Assembly: GCA_949318235.1 (NCBI GenBank)
Contig: OX439127.1
Span: 17,543,673-17,607,672 of the forward strand
Length of the DNA: 64,000 nucleotides
Source: Ecdyonurus torrentis
Lineage: Eukaryota > Arthropoda > Insecta > Ephemeroptera > Heptageniidae
Reading direction: 5' to 3'
Shown piece by piece: positions 51,033 to 64,000 of this stretch (position 1 is the stretch's first letter; each line of letters begins with the position of its first letter). The notes beneath the pieces were generated by a model. It worked only from the letters and a program-made list of their open reading frames with translations, did no database searches and was not told the DNA's origin. The translations under genes were made by a program, and so were the position numbers.

Positions 51033-51365
51033 GTTAAAGGCGTAGAGGTAGAACATTTTAAACAAAAAAACATGCCTAATATCCTGACGTACCTAAATAT
51101 CAACGTTGATTTGGCTGGAGTCATTGTTTTCTAATTTATTTTCCATTTCCAAAATGGAAGCTGCGGGTTTATGACGTCACAGCTCACCTGTTTCCACGCG
51201 CGTGGACTAGTGAGTTGTGACGTCACAAACCCGCAGCTGTGATTTGCTGAATGTAAAATAAATCAATGACTCTGGCCGATTTTGATATTTGATATATTAT
51301 GATATTTAGGTATGTTATAGAATATTAGACATGTTTTTTTGTTCAAGGTGTTCTACGCCTTTAAC
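51033..51365. mobile_element. Foldback element, about 333 bp
   Basis: Ends GTTAAAGGCGTAGA and TCTACGCCTTTAAC. The arms pair over most of the length (CATGCCTAATAT / ATATTAGACATG; AGTCATTG / CAATGACT). The centre is a CpG-rich sub-palindrome (GCTGCGGGTTTATGACGTCAC and its inverse). Confidence 0.85.
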
Positions 51366-52145
51366 ATTTTACTATCGAGTCCTTATTTTAACGTATCAAT
51401 GATTACTATACAAAATATGGTTGAAAATTCATCATTCAAATAAAAAACCTAAAGGTACATTCATATTTTCATACATTTTTTGAAGTTTTGACTTTGAGCT
51501 GCAAAATAAATATAATATTTAACCCATTTAAAACAATACTATTTATTTGCTGCGCTAACTTACAATAAATAAATTGATATTTGAATGCATGTAATATTAT
51601 TATTGTTTTCATTATATTGATACTTATAATAAAAAAAAGTGACTATTTAGACGTTTTTTTAGAATAAATTTGTAAGATATACAAAGTTTTTTTTAAAGAT
51701 ATAAAGAGCTAATTGTTTACCGCTGAAGATATTTTATACTGTTCAAACTTTTTTCAATTAGGTTATTGATTTGTACTAAAGAGTTACAGCTATGTAACTA
51801 AACAATTTGTCAAATTTATGTTTTCCGTGATATTATTACGTTATATAAGCTCTGATTCATATACAGTGGTGTTCGCGCCTTAGCTGCTCTGCAACCCTCG
51901 CAGCTTACAAGTTGAAAAAGTTGCAGAACTTGCAAGGCGCTTATATTATTAATTTTATTAATACTGCTTAGAGGAAATAAAACAATAATAATATTTTTCT
52001 TCAATATAAATAACAATTCTTTTTGCAGAGATGTAAATTAAAATTATAAAGCAATCAAAATATTTATATAATGTAATTAATATGCAGTTTTATTCTAGCA
52101 TTTTATCACTTTTATACGTGTTACATTTAAATTTAACAAGAAACG

Positions 52146-52195
52146 CTTTTAGCCTTTAGCCTTTAGCCTTTAGCCTTTTTTTTTTTTTTTTTTTT
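52146..52195 (+). repeat. TTTAGCC x4 followed by poly-T
   Basis: Four heptamers run into a poly-T of about 20. On the minus strand this is poly-A then GGCTAAA repeats, possibly the tail of a lost retroelement. Confidence 0.6.
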
Positions 52196-53433
52196 TACTT
52201 AAAAGTTTATAAGACTTTATAATGAAAACTGATGCTATAGCACCATGAAATAAGAGAAGTCAATTAGTTGTCATTAGCTTAGAGAGCTATAAGGTAAGTC
52301 ACAACAATGTCTGTAATTAGAAAGTAAGCTTGCTATTCGCTACTTTGCTTTTAATATTGAAGATGAGGTTAAGAAGGATCGAGGCTATATATATAAGCAA
52401 GAGAGGCTATTAAAAAAGGAATAGCATAAGAAAATATACAAAAGGTTGAGTGCTTTTAAAGAGATTTTTACCACGTTTCATAATACATTTCTCGGTATTT
52501 ACAGCACATAGCATATAAATAACATTGTAATATTTTAAAAAGTTTTATAATAGTTTGCAATTAAATAGAATTATTATTTGTTTAACAGGAAATGTTAATA
52601 AATATAATAATGTTAAAAAAAAAGTTATTTATTTTTAAAACGTTTTAAAATTAATTTAGTGTTAAAACTAAAAATATATATAATAATAGAAAATGAGAAT
52701 TTGGTGTACGGTACAAGTAACATAAAATCAATATATTTCAAAAGAGATTGCTTTTAAATATATTTTAAATTACTTCTTTCTTCTTTTTTTTTTTGATCTT
52801 TTACTTAATTTCAACTAAATAAATAATGAGTACACAATTTAAATAAGAATTTTTGAAGTAAATAAATTGATTGATTTTTTTTCTTGTTAAAGTTAGAACG
52901 ATTTATAAAGCTATATTATACAAAATAGAATAATTTTATTTCACTGCATGTTGTGTTATCTGTTGAATTTAATGATAACATTTAAATGATGTTATGTAGT
53001 CATACAGTAATTACAATGTTGCAAAAGTAATGATGGTGATGACACATTTAAATGAGATGTTTCATTAAGTATATGAAAACTCGTCAAGTAAATATAATTA
53101 TATAGAAAAAGTATTTCAATGATTATTAAAATCATATTATTTTTTATATAAAAATAGTATATATAATATTTAAGAATTATAAAAAAACAACATTATCAGA
53201 AATAATGACCAGTTCAAAACATACATTTGACTTAATTGCTAACCGTTAATTCATGTTAATTGGTGTTAGCACTATCTTTTACACATTTGTTTTCATTAAG
53301 AAGTAATGGATGCAAAAGGTATATTAAAGTAAAGAGTATGTGTTGTTGATGATAGAATTTTTACCATAATTTTCAACATTTAAATATATTTTTTTGAAAA
53401 GTTATCCCTGCGTTAAAAAAGGACACATAAAAG

Positions 53434-53464
<31 letters not shown>

Positions 53465-53633
53465 TTCGCTTGAAAATGTATTAAATGATAATATTCTCTA
53501 AATTACACCTTGTATGATAATTGATTCACTATACGTTTTATAATCATGTTCTTATCAAACTTTTCTTCCCGACAAACGTCTTCAATGTCTTCTTTTATCT
53601 TTAACCTCTTATTTTTCTTCACACTGTATATTT

Positions 53634-53677
<44 letters not shown>

Positions 53678-54338
53678 TTTGTGGTCTTGCTTCATTTTTT
53701 TTTCTTGGCATCCCTAGTGGCCCATATATCTTGCAAGCACCTCCTTTCGCTTTTCTGTCACCGTATCTTGTTTAGCTATACTCCCTTTTACCCTTGCCCT
53801 CTAACAGTATATACACTATATACACATATATACACACACATATAGGTATAAGGTAATCTTCTTCAAGAATAGACAAACATATATAAAAACCGTAATCGAT
53901 TTGCTATACATCATATTATATATTATTTCTTTCTTTCTTTTTTGTTTTATTATTATATTTTATATTGCATTAATCATAGATGATGTACGTACAACATAAA
54001 ATTGTTTTCTTTTTTTAAGATTTATGTTGATATTTTTACAATACATGTATAAAATACACCAACATTACATTTTGAGTTTTTAATAAAAAAAAATAATAAT
54101 AATAATAAATAAATAAAAAAAAGTTGTTGTTGCTTTAACTTTTAAAAGTTTGTGTATATAATATATTTTTAATGAGGTTTATATACGTATATAATAGCGT
54201 TTCTAATAGCTGCGTGAATATAAAATAGCTCACACAAGTTTTGTGTTCCAATGTCACGCAAGGAATAGTGATAATTTGTTCTCATTTTAAGGTGCTTTCC
54301 TTCTTAATTCGTTCACACATCATTATGGTAATATCAAA

Positions 54339-54339
<1 letters not shown>

Positions 54340-54416
<77 letters not shown>
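54340..54416. repeat. (TA)n microsatellite
   Basis: About 77 bp of TA. Confidence 0.92.
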
Positions 54417-54422
<6 letters not shown>

Positions 54423-55307
54423 CTGAACTTTTATTTTAATCACTAGATTTATAAAAGTAAATTTAGTAACGAGGGAGTGATACAAAAAATACCCCATCCC
54501 ACTTTATTTATTAACATTTAAAATGTAATTTGTTTAAAAAATTTTAATTTGCAAAAATGTTTTATATTCATATCTATTTAAAAAAAATGCTTTTTGTAAA
54601 AATATAAAAATTTATTTTCATAATTATCTTATTCATATCAAAATTAAATTATTGAAAAAAAAAAAAACTAATTCCAACAAACAATTTTAAATTATAATTT
54701 TGATTTTATGTATGTGTTGTTTTGACATCATTAAAAAATTTCTGTGATGGTAAAATTTATTAATAGAAATTTAATGTAATAATTAGTAAAAAAAAAAAAA
54801 TACATATATCAGAGTATGAAAATATATTCTACTCATACAGGTTTGAATATAAAATTTATTACATGAAAAAAAAACAAAAAAAAAAAAAGTGCTAAGTAAT
54901 AATGTCATTTTTGACATTTTTCATAATATGTCTAAAATCTAATTAGTTTTCGATTTTCATCTCACATTCTGTATATACATTGTAATATAATATTAATTTC
55001 AGTTTTATATACAAACAGAGAATTACAATTAATATATATTATTTAATTAATATAAAAAGTATACTTAAGTGAATAAACACACTAACATAATAATTTAAAT
55101 TCTTTTTTTTCCCTTGATACTAATTGAAAAAAATGTGGAACTTAATATGTAGATGCTCTCTCACACTCTTAAAGGTGTAAGTATATAGCTAAATACTCTT
55201 GCTTAGCCTATAAACTATGCCACAAGATGGTGGTAATTAATTTCACGGGCCTTAGCTAGCAATTTACCTGCGGCTTGCTTGTGTTTTGGTTGTAGGGGGT
55301 AGTTTTG

Positions 55308-55312
<5 letters not shown>

Positions 55313-55369
<57 letters not shown>
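55313..55369. repeat. (CT)n microsatellite
   Basis: About 56 bp of CT. Confidence 0.93.
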
Positions 55370-55372
<3 letters not shown>

Positions 55373-55629
55373 ACGCGAGCTAACAGCGTGTGGCAAGGCA
55401 AACAATGGAGAACAAGATCAACACACTCTAAAACTTTACAAATAAAACACTTTATAATGAATTTATAAAATGGAAATGACATCGAGAAAATTATAAAAGA
55501 ACACGACCGTGTTTTTTTCCCCCTCAATTTATTTCAATGTAGCTAAGTTGTATATAGAAATAGTTTAACAGGCTTAAAAACATTACAATTTTAAAAGCAT
55601 GGAATATTAAATATTAAATTAAAAATAGG

Positions 55630-55653
55630 AAAGAGAGCGAGAGCGAGAGCGAG

Positions 55654-55688
<35 letters not shown>
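55630..55688. repeat. (GA)n microsatellite with GAGAGC units
   Basis: Begins with four GAGAGC units, then pure GA. Confidence 0.9.
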
Positions 55689-55691
<3 letters not shown>

Positions 55692-56767
55692 TATTAATTC
55701 AAGACAGGTTGCACTTTGCATTAAAAACAAAAACAAATTAATGATATGCGTTCAAACATTTTGTAAAACATTATTCTGTATTTTCAATTAAGTTAATGAA
55801 TACAAATAATGGTAAAACTGCATGCAAGAACTGCGCATTTCTTATTCAATTAACAGACTACTGAAACTGAATGTAATGTTTTGAATGCTCAAATATTATT
55901 TGACTCTTGAATAAACTTAATTACGTGATTGAGATTTCTATTTCTTAAGGTGATTTAATTTAAACTTTTGCTGCTTACTTGCTTTTGTTTTGTCATCTAT
56001 TGTATCAAACACTTTACAGCTTCATTTAAGTCTATTTTCGGATGGTCAGAGGGAATCTGAATAATTGTAAGTTTACAAAACACTGCAAACATTACTCTCT
56101 CCCTTTAACCCTTGTTGTCAACCCTCTCTATCTTTCCCTTATACCTTTCACTTTATTATTCGCTTTAAACAGAAATACAATGCTTGTGCTCTAAACTTCC
56201 GCACTTTTCTTGAGAGACATGTAATTAAAAAGTGTTGCTGGCTTCATTAAAAATAATTTGCAAGCATTTCTTAAAAACACTGACTTTAAAAAAAATTAGA
56301 GAGAGAGAGTGAGAGAGAGAGAGAGAAAAAAAAAGCATTACAAGTTGAAAAATGTATTGTATATAAGTAAATTTTTAAATTTAATAACTTTATAATGACT
56401 AGTAATGCATAATTATAAAATGAGATTTATATTAATACTAAGTTCTTTTGTTAAAATAATTAAAGAGTTGGTGTTAAATTTATTAAAACAATTAAAAAAT
56501 AATCAATGGATATTATAAATCTGAAGTGTATGATGCTCTTCATTGTGCATATGTATATACATCAATAAACAAAAATTTGCTCATTTTATTTGTAATTATT
56601 TTTGCCATATTTATATTATATTATATAAATACCTGATGTATAATTTTTATTACGTCAATATATTAAATACCAAACGGAAACGTATAAAAAAGTAAAAATA
56701 ACATTTTTTTTTCTAGTTTATGCATAGACCTTGAGCATGAGCTGACAAAGTTATTAATCGAACAACT

Positions 56768-56956
<189 letters not shown>

Positions 56957-57004
56957 TTTTATATATAATATTATACGGAAAGAATAAATTACATAATTTA
57001 TGCT

Positions 57005-57180
57005 GCATTTATGTCATTCTAGCATAAATGATGCTAAATTAGAACAACATAAATATTTATGTTTTATAACATATTTATTATGCAATATAGCATAAATTAT
57101 GCTGTATGGAACAAATAAAGCTGAAAATGAGCTAGCATAATTATTACGTATTAATTTTTATCCGTGCATATATTATATAA
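57005..57180 (+). repeat. Dispersed AGCATAA family, copy at 57.0 kb
   Basis: Shares TAGAACAACATAAA, ATAGCATAAATTATG and GCTAGCATAATTATTACGTATTA with the other copies. A partial copy follows at about 57365-57425. Confidence 0.65.
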
Positions 57181-57758
57181 TTATATAATATGCCAGCATA
57201 AATGTTGCTATTTCACACTAGCATATTTTGCTAGATTTTCATTTTTTATTTTTATTATTATTATTTTTTAAAGTTTCACAGCATAATTATTACATTGTAT
57301 CATGAATTTCCCCTCTCGCGCTTCTCATTTTCGTAGGGTCCGGAACAAGGGTGAATCTGGAACGCACTATAAATGTTGCTAAAAATAAATTAGCATAAAT
57401 ATCACACTTTTATTTTTGTCCATGTATATTACGAGAAAACAGCGATATAACCTAATTTTCAAAATAATCATTCACAAAGTAAAGAATGTTTTTCAAAGTA
57501 AAGAATGTTTTATAATACGTAATTTAATTTTACTAAAATTTACTTTACTTTACTTTCATTTTGCTGAACAAAATATAAAGTTTGAGGTATAGTGTTTAAA
57601 TTTGTTTGAATTATCTTATATAATATATTTTATAATTGTAATTTTTAACTCATTTATATACACACATTTTAATAATATAAATTATGCTACATGCATTTGC
57701 AGTTGGAGACGTATAGCGTCAGAAATTTGTCTTCTTCTAAGTTCAAAACTAGTATCTA

Positions 57759-58069
57759 AGGGTGTATCCGCATGACGTCATATTTAGTGCGCTTGGAGGC
57801 CATACTGGAGTAGTGAACAACATTGTTCAGCATAGGACAAACTTCGTTTTTGGCTATTTTCTTAGAGAAATCAGTTAATTTTGTTGTTGTTATATTTTTT
57901 TCTCACATACTTGAGATACTCATTTAACCTATATTAACAATGTCAATGTTCTCAAAAATATTGCATAGTGTTTTTATACTGGAAAAATGAGGTATTTTCC
58001 TATGCTGCCCAATTTATTGAGTAATTTAATGAGTAATTAAAATTATTGAGTAATGAATGCATACACCCT
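57759..58069 (+). mobile_element. MITE family A, copy 5
   Basis: About 311 bp. Left end AGGGTGTATCCGCATGACGT, right end GAATGCATACACCCT. The CATGGCGTCGAC block near the right end is lost or scrambled. Confidence 0.85.
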
Positions 58070-58081
58070 TTAAATTGATTC

Positions 58082-58087
<6 letters not shown>

Positions 58088-58145
<58 letters not shown>
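58088..58145. repeat. (CT)n microsatellite
   Basis: About 57 bp of CT, 20 bases after MITE copy 5. Confidence 0.93.
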
Positions 58146-58148
<3 letters not shown>

Positions 58149-58295
58149 GTCTATGTTACCTATTTTTACTTCGTCTATTTGGATATCAAATTTGGTATGG
58201 GCTTTGTCTTTTATGATCTCCTGTTGAGCAACCTCCTTTGACTATGTGCAATGTTTGTATTGTTAATTTGCTCTATAAAATCTTTATTATTATTT

Positions 58296-58495
58296 ATGTC
58301 ATTATAGCACAGTTGGTGCTTAATTAGAACAACATAAAACATAAATAATCATGCTATGTATATACAACATAATTTTATGCTTTATGTAACACTATAGTTA
58401 TGAAGTATAGCAAAGATTATGTTTTATTGAACAAGTTGTGCTGAATATGAGCCAGCATAATTATCACGTATTTATTTTAGTTCGTGCACATGGTT
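58296..58495 (+). repeat. Dispersed AGCATAA family, copy at 58.3 kb
   Basis: Contains TTAGAACAACATAAA and GAGCCAGCATAATTATCACGTATTTA, aligned over about 190 bp with the 57.0 and 62.0 kb copies. Confidence 0.65.
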
Positions 58496-59351
58496 GTTTT
58501 CGTTGGTAGAGCGAGAAATAGATATGATTCAAAATAATAAGCTATATATGCCACTCTCACTTACAGAATACAATTTCATTTTCCGTAAATTATAAATAAA
58601 AACTTAAAAAGCTTAATCTTTGTTAGGACACTATATTGAAATATAGGTTATCACAGTTATATTAGATATAATTAGTTATATTAGAATATTATATTATATT
58701 TTCTTTGAAAAATATGAACCAAAATTACATTTTCAGTTTAATATAAACATTATATTCCTGACGCAAACTTTTGTATTTGACTATAATAAATTTTAAATAA
58801 ATGTTCCTGTAAAAAAATAGGATTGATTTCTTTTAACAAAAGTTTTTACGTTGACGGAAGGAGCGTCACTCTGCTGTGCCGATAACAACTTGTTAAAATT
58901 TGTTCTTTTATATAAAATGTAAATTTTCTGCATAATCTGACGACAGTACGAAGATTTTTTTTTCTCTTCTATAAGTTTTTTTTTCCCAAAGCTAGTCATT
59001 CATATTCAAAGAGCTATATGGCTTTATTATTATTTTATTTTTTATTTTTCAAAAGCTATATTATACCAATATACTGGCTTTTATGCCCCCCTTTTTACTA
59101 TAAACCATTTTCATTCAATAAGAGTGGGATGACGACGTTTTTCTACTCTTAAAAGATGAAGAAAAAGCAACCTTTTATTTTTACAATATTAAAAAGGCAA
59201 ATGCATCTTTGGAGACTTTTATTTTATTTTATATTTTTTTTTCTATTGAAAATAATAAAGAAACTAGAAAGTAAATTCCTTTGAAATTTGATACAAACTT
59301 TTTCAACTAATATTAAATTTTCATATAAAATTTCTTTTAAAAGAAATAGAG

Positions 59352-59461
<110 letters not shown>

Positions 59462-60263
59462 GCAGATTTCTGTGCTGTAAAAAAAATATTATGTTTTACT
59501 TTCGTTTTCCATAAAATTTGTTATTTTGTTATAAACGTGATCCATGCCTACATTTTTAGTTCGATAACATTTGCATACGTGCGTATAAATATCTTATTAT
59601 TATATATTATACTTATATTGTATTTTTGTTATGCAATATATATATAGTTATACTGAACTTATTATTGAACGTCAGAAATATGTATGTTGTTTATAATATA
59701 ACGTTGCCAAGACAAAAGCTCAATTCACGTATTATTTATTAAATATTATGTAAGCCTTTATTTTTTTTAATGTTATCTATGACTAGCAGGCAAACATGGT
59801 GAGGTGTTATGTAGTTGAAATATACCATGCGATATAACTTTTACGTTCTAGTTTTAATTATTTTGCATGCGCTTTATTTTTAGAAAAAAAAAAAAAAACA
59901 AAAAAAATGAAGTCATAACGTTGGTTAAATAATTAAATTAACTAGACCATGCTTTTTAGAATCATTACAAAAAGTATGACGAGCGACTTTTTTATTTATA
60001 AATTTGTCAGAGAGCTACATACAGACGTAATTCCAATTACGTGAAATATAATACTGCTATTGTGCTTATATATGATGTGTATATGACACTATATACACAT
60101 ATTATACAATCACAACACGGTGTTGATTATATTTTATGTTTTCATTTCAGTTTCTCGTAAAAAAAAAAAATATATTATTGTACATGAATACTATAGGAAA
60201 CCTTTTAATATTATTATTAAATCAGAACGAAAATTGTTGAAATATAAATCATATAATTTTAAC

Positions 60264-60300
<37 letters not shown>

Positions 60301-62009
60301 ATTAATAAAAAATTTAGAGAACTATTGACTATCTCGCTGTCAATCATTTTTGAACAATATATAGTGAAAATTTTGAATATTGTTTTTATATTATATAGTT
60401 ATTATTTATGCTATTTTATTAATTATAGTATGAAGTTGACAATACTGGTATGTTATATTAATAAGCTTCTAACGGTGAACAAAAGTTTGACGTGTGCGTG
60501 TGTGTTTTAATAAAAAATTGTATTTTTTTTAATGGTTGTTACGAGTGATAAAAAATTAATTTTTTTTATTAGCATAAAACACGTAAAAGTATGTCTGGTA
60601 TTACTCATTATTATTATTATTATTTGCCTCAATGTGATTTTTTTCTAAAAAAAAAAATAATAATAATAATAAATAAAAGCATTGTCCCGGAATGTTGAAG
60701 GATTTAGGAAATTAGGGTGTCCTTGCGTTTTTCCAAACTGCGCCTGTGATTGGCTGATGCCCTCAATTGGTAAGACACATAATTAAAAATATTAATATGA
60801 AGTGATATGCAATGTTGCTGTGGTAATTCTTAACATTGAAAAATTAATTTAATTAATTAATTTTAAGTCAAATTATTTTGTCCTAGAAAGTATAAAATGT
60901 CTAAAAATAATATTTTATAATAGAACATTGCATGATCTTTTTTTATCTTTACGTATGCGAGTATGCATAATATACCAAAGATTATTATAGTTAATGTAAT
61001 AATCTTGCATTATAGTAATAATATTTTACCTTTAATTGAAATGTATGTTTTGCTATATGAAATATTTGCTAATCAACGAATGGCCTGTTCACACGGACCA
61101 ATATATTTGTACTTTTGTAATAAATTTGTAATGCAAAAAAACTGTATTTAATGGAGATTGCAAAGGTAATTGTACATTGAAAATATTGCACTGTGTGAAC
61201 ACTGCGTATTATTCCTGATTGTTCTTTTTCTTTTCTTTTCTTTCTTTTTTTTTTTTTGCAATGAATATTGCAGCAAACATTTTTTTTAACGATATGTGTG
61301 TTTCTCTTATAATAATTATCATTTACCATATTGTGTGTAAATCTTGCTGTTAAATACAATAGGTATATAATAAAATAAAATAATAATAATAATAATAAAG
61401 CTCGGTTTCTTATGTATAAGATAACTTTTGTTAAAAGTTTTTATTATATTTGTGTTTGTATTTTACTTTGTTTGAAAGTTTAACTCTGTATTGGTTATGC
61501 TTCTATATAGTTAAAAATATCTTTAAGTATGCTACAACATTTGAAATTGCTTTTTTGTTATTATTAATAAATTCGAAGAAACCACAATGTATAAACTTTT
61601 GTACTGTAACGCAGTTTGGAACGAAACACAGTTTTGTGTTTTATGAAAAAAACAAGAAAAGAAGTTTTTTTTTTTTCACTTTTTTGTTGTACTGTATTGT
61701 ATTGTTGTTGTATATATATGCATGATAAAATAAAACTTGATGTAGCTTGAATTTTATGTAAACAAACACAGCCCATATATATATCTGACTAAAAAGAGAG
61801 AAAAGAAAATGTAAAAATTGTGTTTTTCAATATAATTTTACAACTAGTAGAAAATTAATTGCTATACTTATGTATACTATGGTTTCGAAGCATGCAACCA
61901 CTAATATTTGATTACAAACGCTCCGTTGCTTTAACTATTGGTTGGTTACCCTCAGTGATTTAAGCTTGAGTTTCCACGCCTTATAGACAACAAATTAAGT
62001 ATAATTTAT

Positions 62010-62212
62010 GTTATATTTATGCCAGTAAAGCACAAATATTGCTGTATTAGAACAACATCAATAATTTTATGCTATATATACAACAATATTTATGCTATAT
62101 GTAACATATCGTTACTATACAGAATAGCATAAATTGTGTTGTAATGAACTACATTGTTGCTGAAAATGGGCTAGCATTAATTATTGTGCATGTTTGTCTG
62201 TGCTGTGTGAGT
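62010..62212 (+). repeat. Dispersed AGCATAA family, copy at 62.0 kb
   Basis: Contains TATTAGAACAACATCAATAA and GGGCTAGCATTAATTATTGTGCATG. Same order of blocks as the other copies. Confidence 0.62.
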
Positions 62213-62570
62213 AAAAAAATACAATTAACCAGTATACGAAAAAACTGCCTCTTTTCGTCATTTTTTTATTATTATATTTAAAATGAACTGTTCAATAGAG
62301 ATAAAAATAATAAACTTGTAAAAACAGATTGATTTCCTTACGAAAGAGAGAAATGACGTTAGTTCTATGCTATACAAATATCTTTTTTTTTTTTTTTTTT
62401 TTTTTTATTATTTCAAACACACAAATATACAAAGTCCAACCAAGGCATAGCCTTATCGGTTGGTTCATTTATTGTTACACAATCATGTCTTATTATATTA
62501 TATTACTACATATACATATTTTTTATTATATATATTTCAAAAGCAAATAAAGTACGTATTTACACAAAAA

Positions 62571-62572
<2 letters not shown>

Positions 62573-62605
<33 letters not shown>

Positions 62606-64000
62606 CATTTAAGAGAAGTATTTTTATAATACAAGAAGCAAAAATTAATCATCATTAATCAATACAAACAGCAAAAAATTGTTCAACATTTTATAAATTA
62701 TCAATAAAGAATTTTTTCATATTAAATTTCGTTTCATTTTTATTTGCAAAACTTTTTAATTCTGATGGAATTTGATTCCATAATTTAGGAAGTAAAAATT
62801 TTTTTGTCCTTTCAGTGAATCTATTTACAATTTTTGGTACAAATAAAGGATTGGTCACTGCTGTTCTGGTACTATAAATATGAGTTCTCGGTATACCATG
62901 AGAATTTTCAAAATAATTTTCACAAATAAAAGAACATTTAAACATTTCTTCTATTGGCAATATCTTAAAGTACTTAAAATATTCAAGATCACTTTTTAGC
63001 TTATTTCCTTTTTTTAAAATTTTTAATATTCTTATTTGCATTTTTTTCAATTCTCATAATTTACCTGATTTAGTACAACCATAAGATAATAAACCGTATA
63101 ATATATGTGGATGTACAAAAGAAAAATATAATTGTCTCATCGTCTGTTCACTCACATATGATCTTACTGTTTTTAATTTAAAAATTGCAGATCTCAATTT
63201 ATTTAACAGTTGCATAATATGCAAATCCCAATCAAATGTTTGATCAATAATAGCTCCTAAGTAATTATAATTATTTACTTGTTCTACAAACTCACAATTA
63301 CAATTTAAAGTAAAATTATGTAAACACTTATTAGTATGAGCTCTTAATTGAATATTTTGCATAGTATATGTATACTTATTAAAAATGTGCATAACTTTTG
63401 TTTTTTTCCTATTAATTAATATTTTCCTATCATGCGACCATTCCAAAACTGAATCAAAATCATTTTGTAACATTTTATTTGCAACTTCAAAGTTACTATG
63501 AGCCGCTATCATAAGTAAATCATCGGCAAACATTTTTGCTTTACAATATTTTAGTAAATTAAAAATTTTGTTAACATAAATTATAAAGAATTTAGCACTT
63601 AAGACCCCTCCTTGTATTATACCGCATTTTATTATTTTAATTTCACTTACAATATTTTTAATTTTGACAGCAACTTGTCTATTTTTTATAATATTCGCAA
63701 TTAACATTAATGTTGGTCCTCGTATTCCAATTTCTTCTAAATCTTTTAACAATAAGTCATGGTCTATAGTGTCAAATGCTTTGGAATAATCAACAAATAA
63801 ACAAAGAACATGATGCCCTTTTTCTAATTCTTCATTTATAAAATTGGAAACATCATATAGACATTTTGCTGTACCCTTTTTTTTTTGATAGGCATATTGA
63901 TTTTTATTTATAATATTGAATTCTTCTAAATAATCAGACAATAATAATTCAATCCCGAGTAAAATTTTAACGATGACACAACGATGAAATAAGAATGACA
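62573..64000 (-). mobile_element. 3' part of a non-LTR retrotransposon
   Basis: From the window edge: reverse transcriptase coding region, a short 3' UTR (62605-62690) and a poly-A tail (poly-T, 62573-62605). The 5' part lies beyond the window. Neither the subfamily nor the target duplication can be fixed. Confidence 0.88.
62691..64000 (-). pseudogene. Non-LTR (Jockey/CR1-like) reverse transcriptase, partial, one in-frame stop
   Basis: The frame is open from the window edge to 63057. RT motifs in order: NQYAYQKKKGT, LFVDYSKAFDTIDHDLLL, GIIQGGVLSAKFF (finger/palm, normally QG(S/A)), MFADDLLM (catalytic FADD) and YNYLGAIID. A TGA at 63056-63054 interrupts it. The same frame then continues without shift to 62691, with the usual C-terminal ..FLLPKLWNQIPSELK.. 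region. It copies element RNA at the target site. Only one nonsense change is visible, so the copy is young or the stop is a recent mutation. Family assignment rests on the motif style only. Confidence 0.87.

Noticed and set aside
52146..52176. Interstitial telomeric repeat
   Set aside because: The unit TTTAGCC does not match the arthropod TTAGG or vertebrate TTAGGG telomere repeat, and there are only four copies.

Overview
The window is animal nuclear DNA. It has GT-AG introns, long (CA), (CT) and (TA) microsatellites, poly-A-tailed retroelements and many short inverted-repeat elements on a very AT-rich background. The animal is probably an arthropod or related invertebrate; the sequence alone does not fix the species. 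Two things dominate: a complete 21.2-kb Polinton/Maverick (adintovirus-type) DNA transposon on the left, and a host gene for a secreted WFDC1/ps20-like protein on the right.

Positions 91-21333 are one intact Polinton. Its terminal inverted repeats are 195 bp and identical by eye, it starts with AG, and it is flanked by a perfect 6-bp target duplication (CCTCTC) at the edge of a CT microsatellite. A minus-strand block (about 2.2-15.1 kb) carries the replication and virion genes: a small N-myristoylation-motif protein, two unrecognised proteins, an adenain-like protease, the double-jelly-roll major capsid protein, a pX/pVI-like core protein, a penton-like minor capsid protein, a DDE integrase with chromodomain, a proline- and repeat-rich protein, a small basic protein with a hydrophobic tail, a packaging ATPase and a protein-primed family B DNA polymerase. 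Together these supply integration, genome copying, packaging and capsid maturation.

The accessory parts are unusual. The left end holds two convergent inhibitor-of-apoptosis (IAP) genes: one with two BIR domains and no RING, the other with one BIR plus a RING. The right third holds a three-exon gene for a 457-residue acidic, proline-rich protein that I do not recognise. Its first intron contains about five copies of a 194-bp tandem repeat. The polymerase carries a PCNA-interaction-like motif near its N-terminus.

From 21.3 kb on is host DNA. A five-coding-exon gene on the plus strand (23018-46015, 282 or 281 residues) encodes a signal peptide, the CCYNGC-type WAP/ps20 core and an acidic C-terminal part. 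It has an overlapping upstream ORF, a NAGNAG acceptor and a possible poison exon. Its introns and the following 16 kb hold no other convincing gene. They contain a five-copy MITE family with GGGTGTATGC ends, a second dispersed family of about 200 bp, three foldback elements, a 140-bp terminal-inverted-repeat element, a tRNA-Ser-headed SINE and many microsatellites. The right edge is the 3' part of a non-LTR retrotransposon (reverse transcriptase, minus strand) with one in-frame stop and a poly-A tail.
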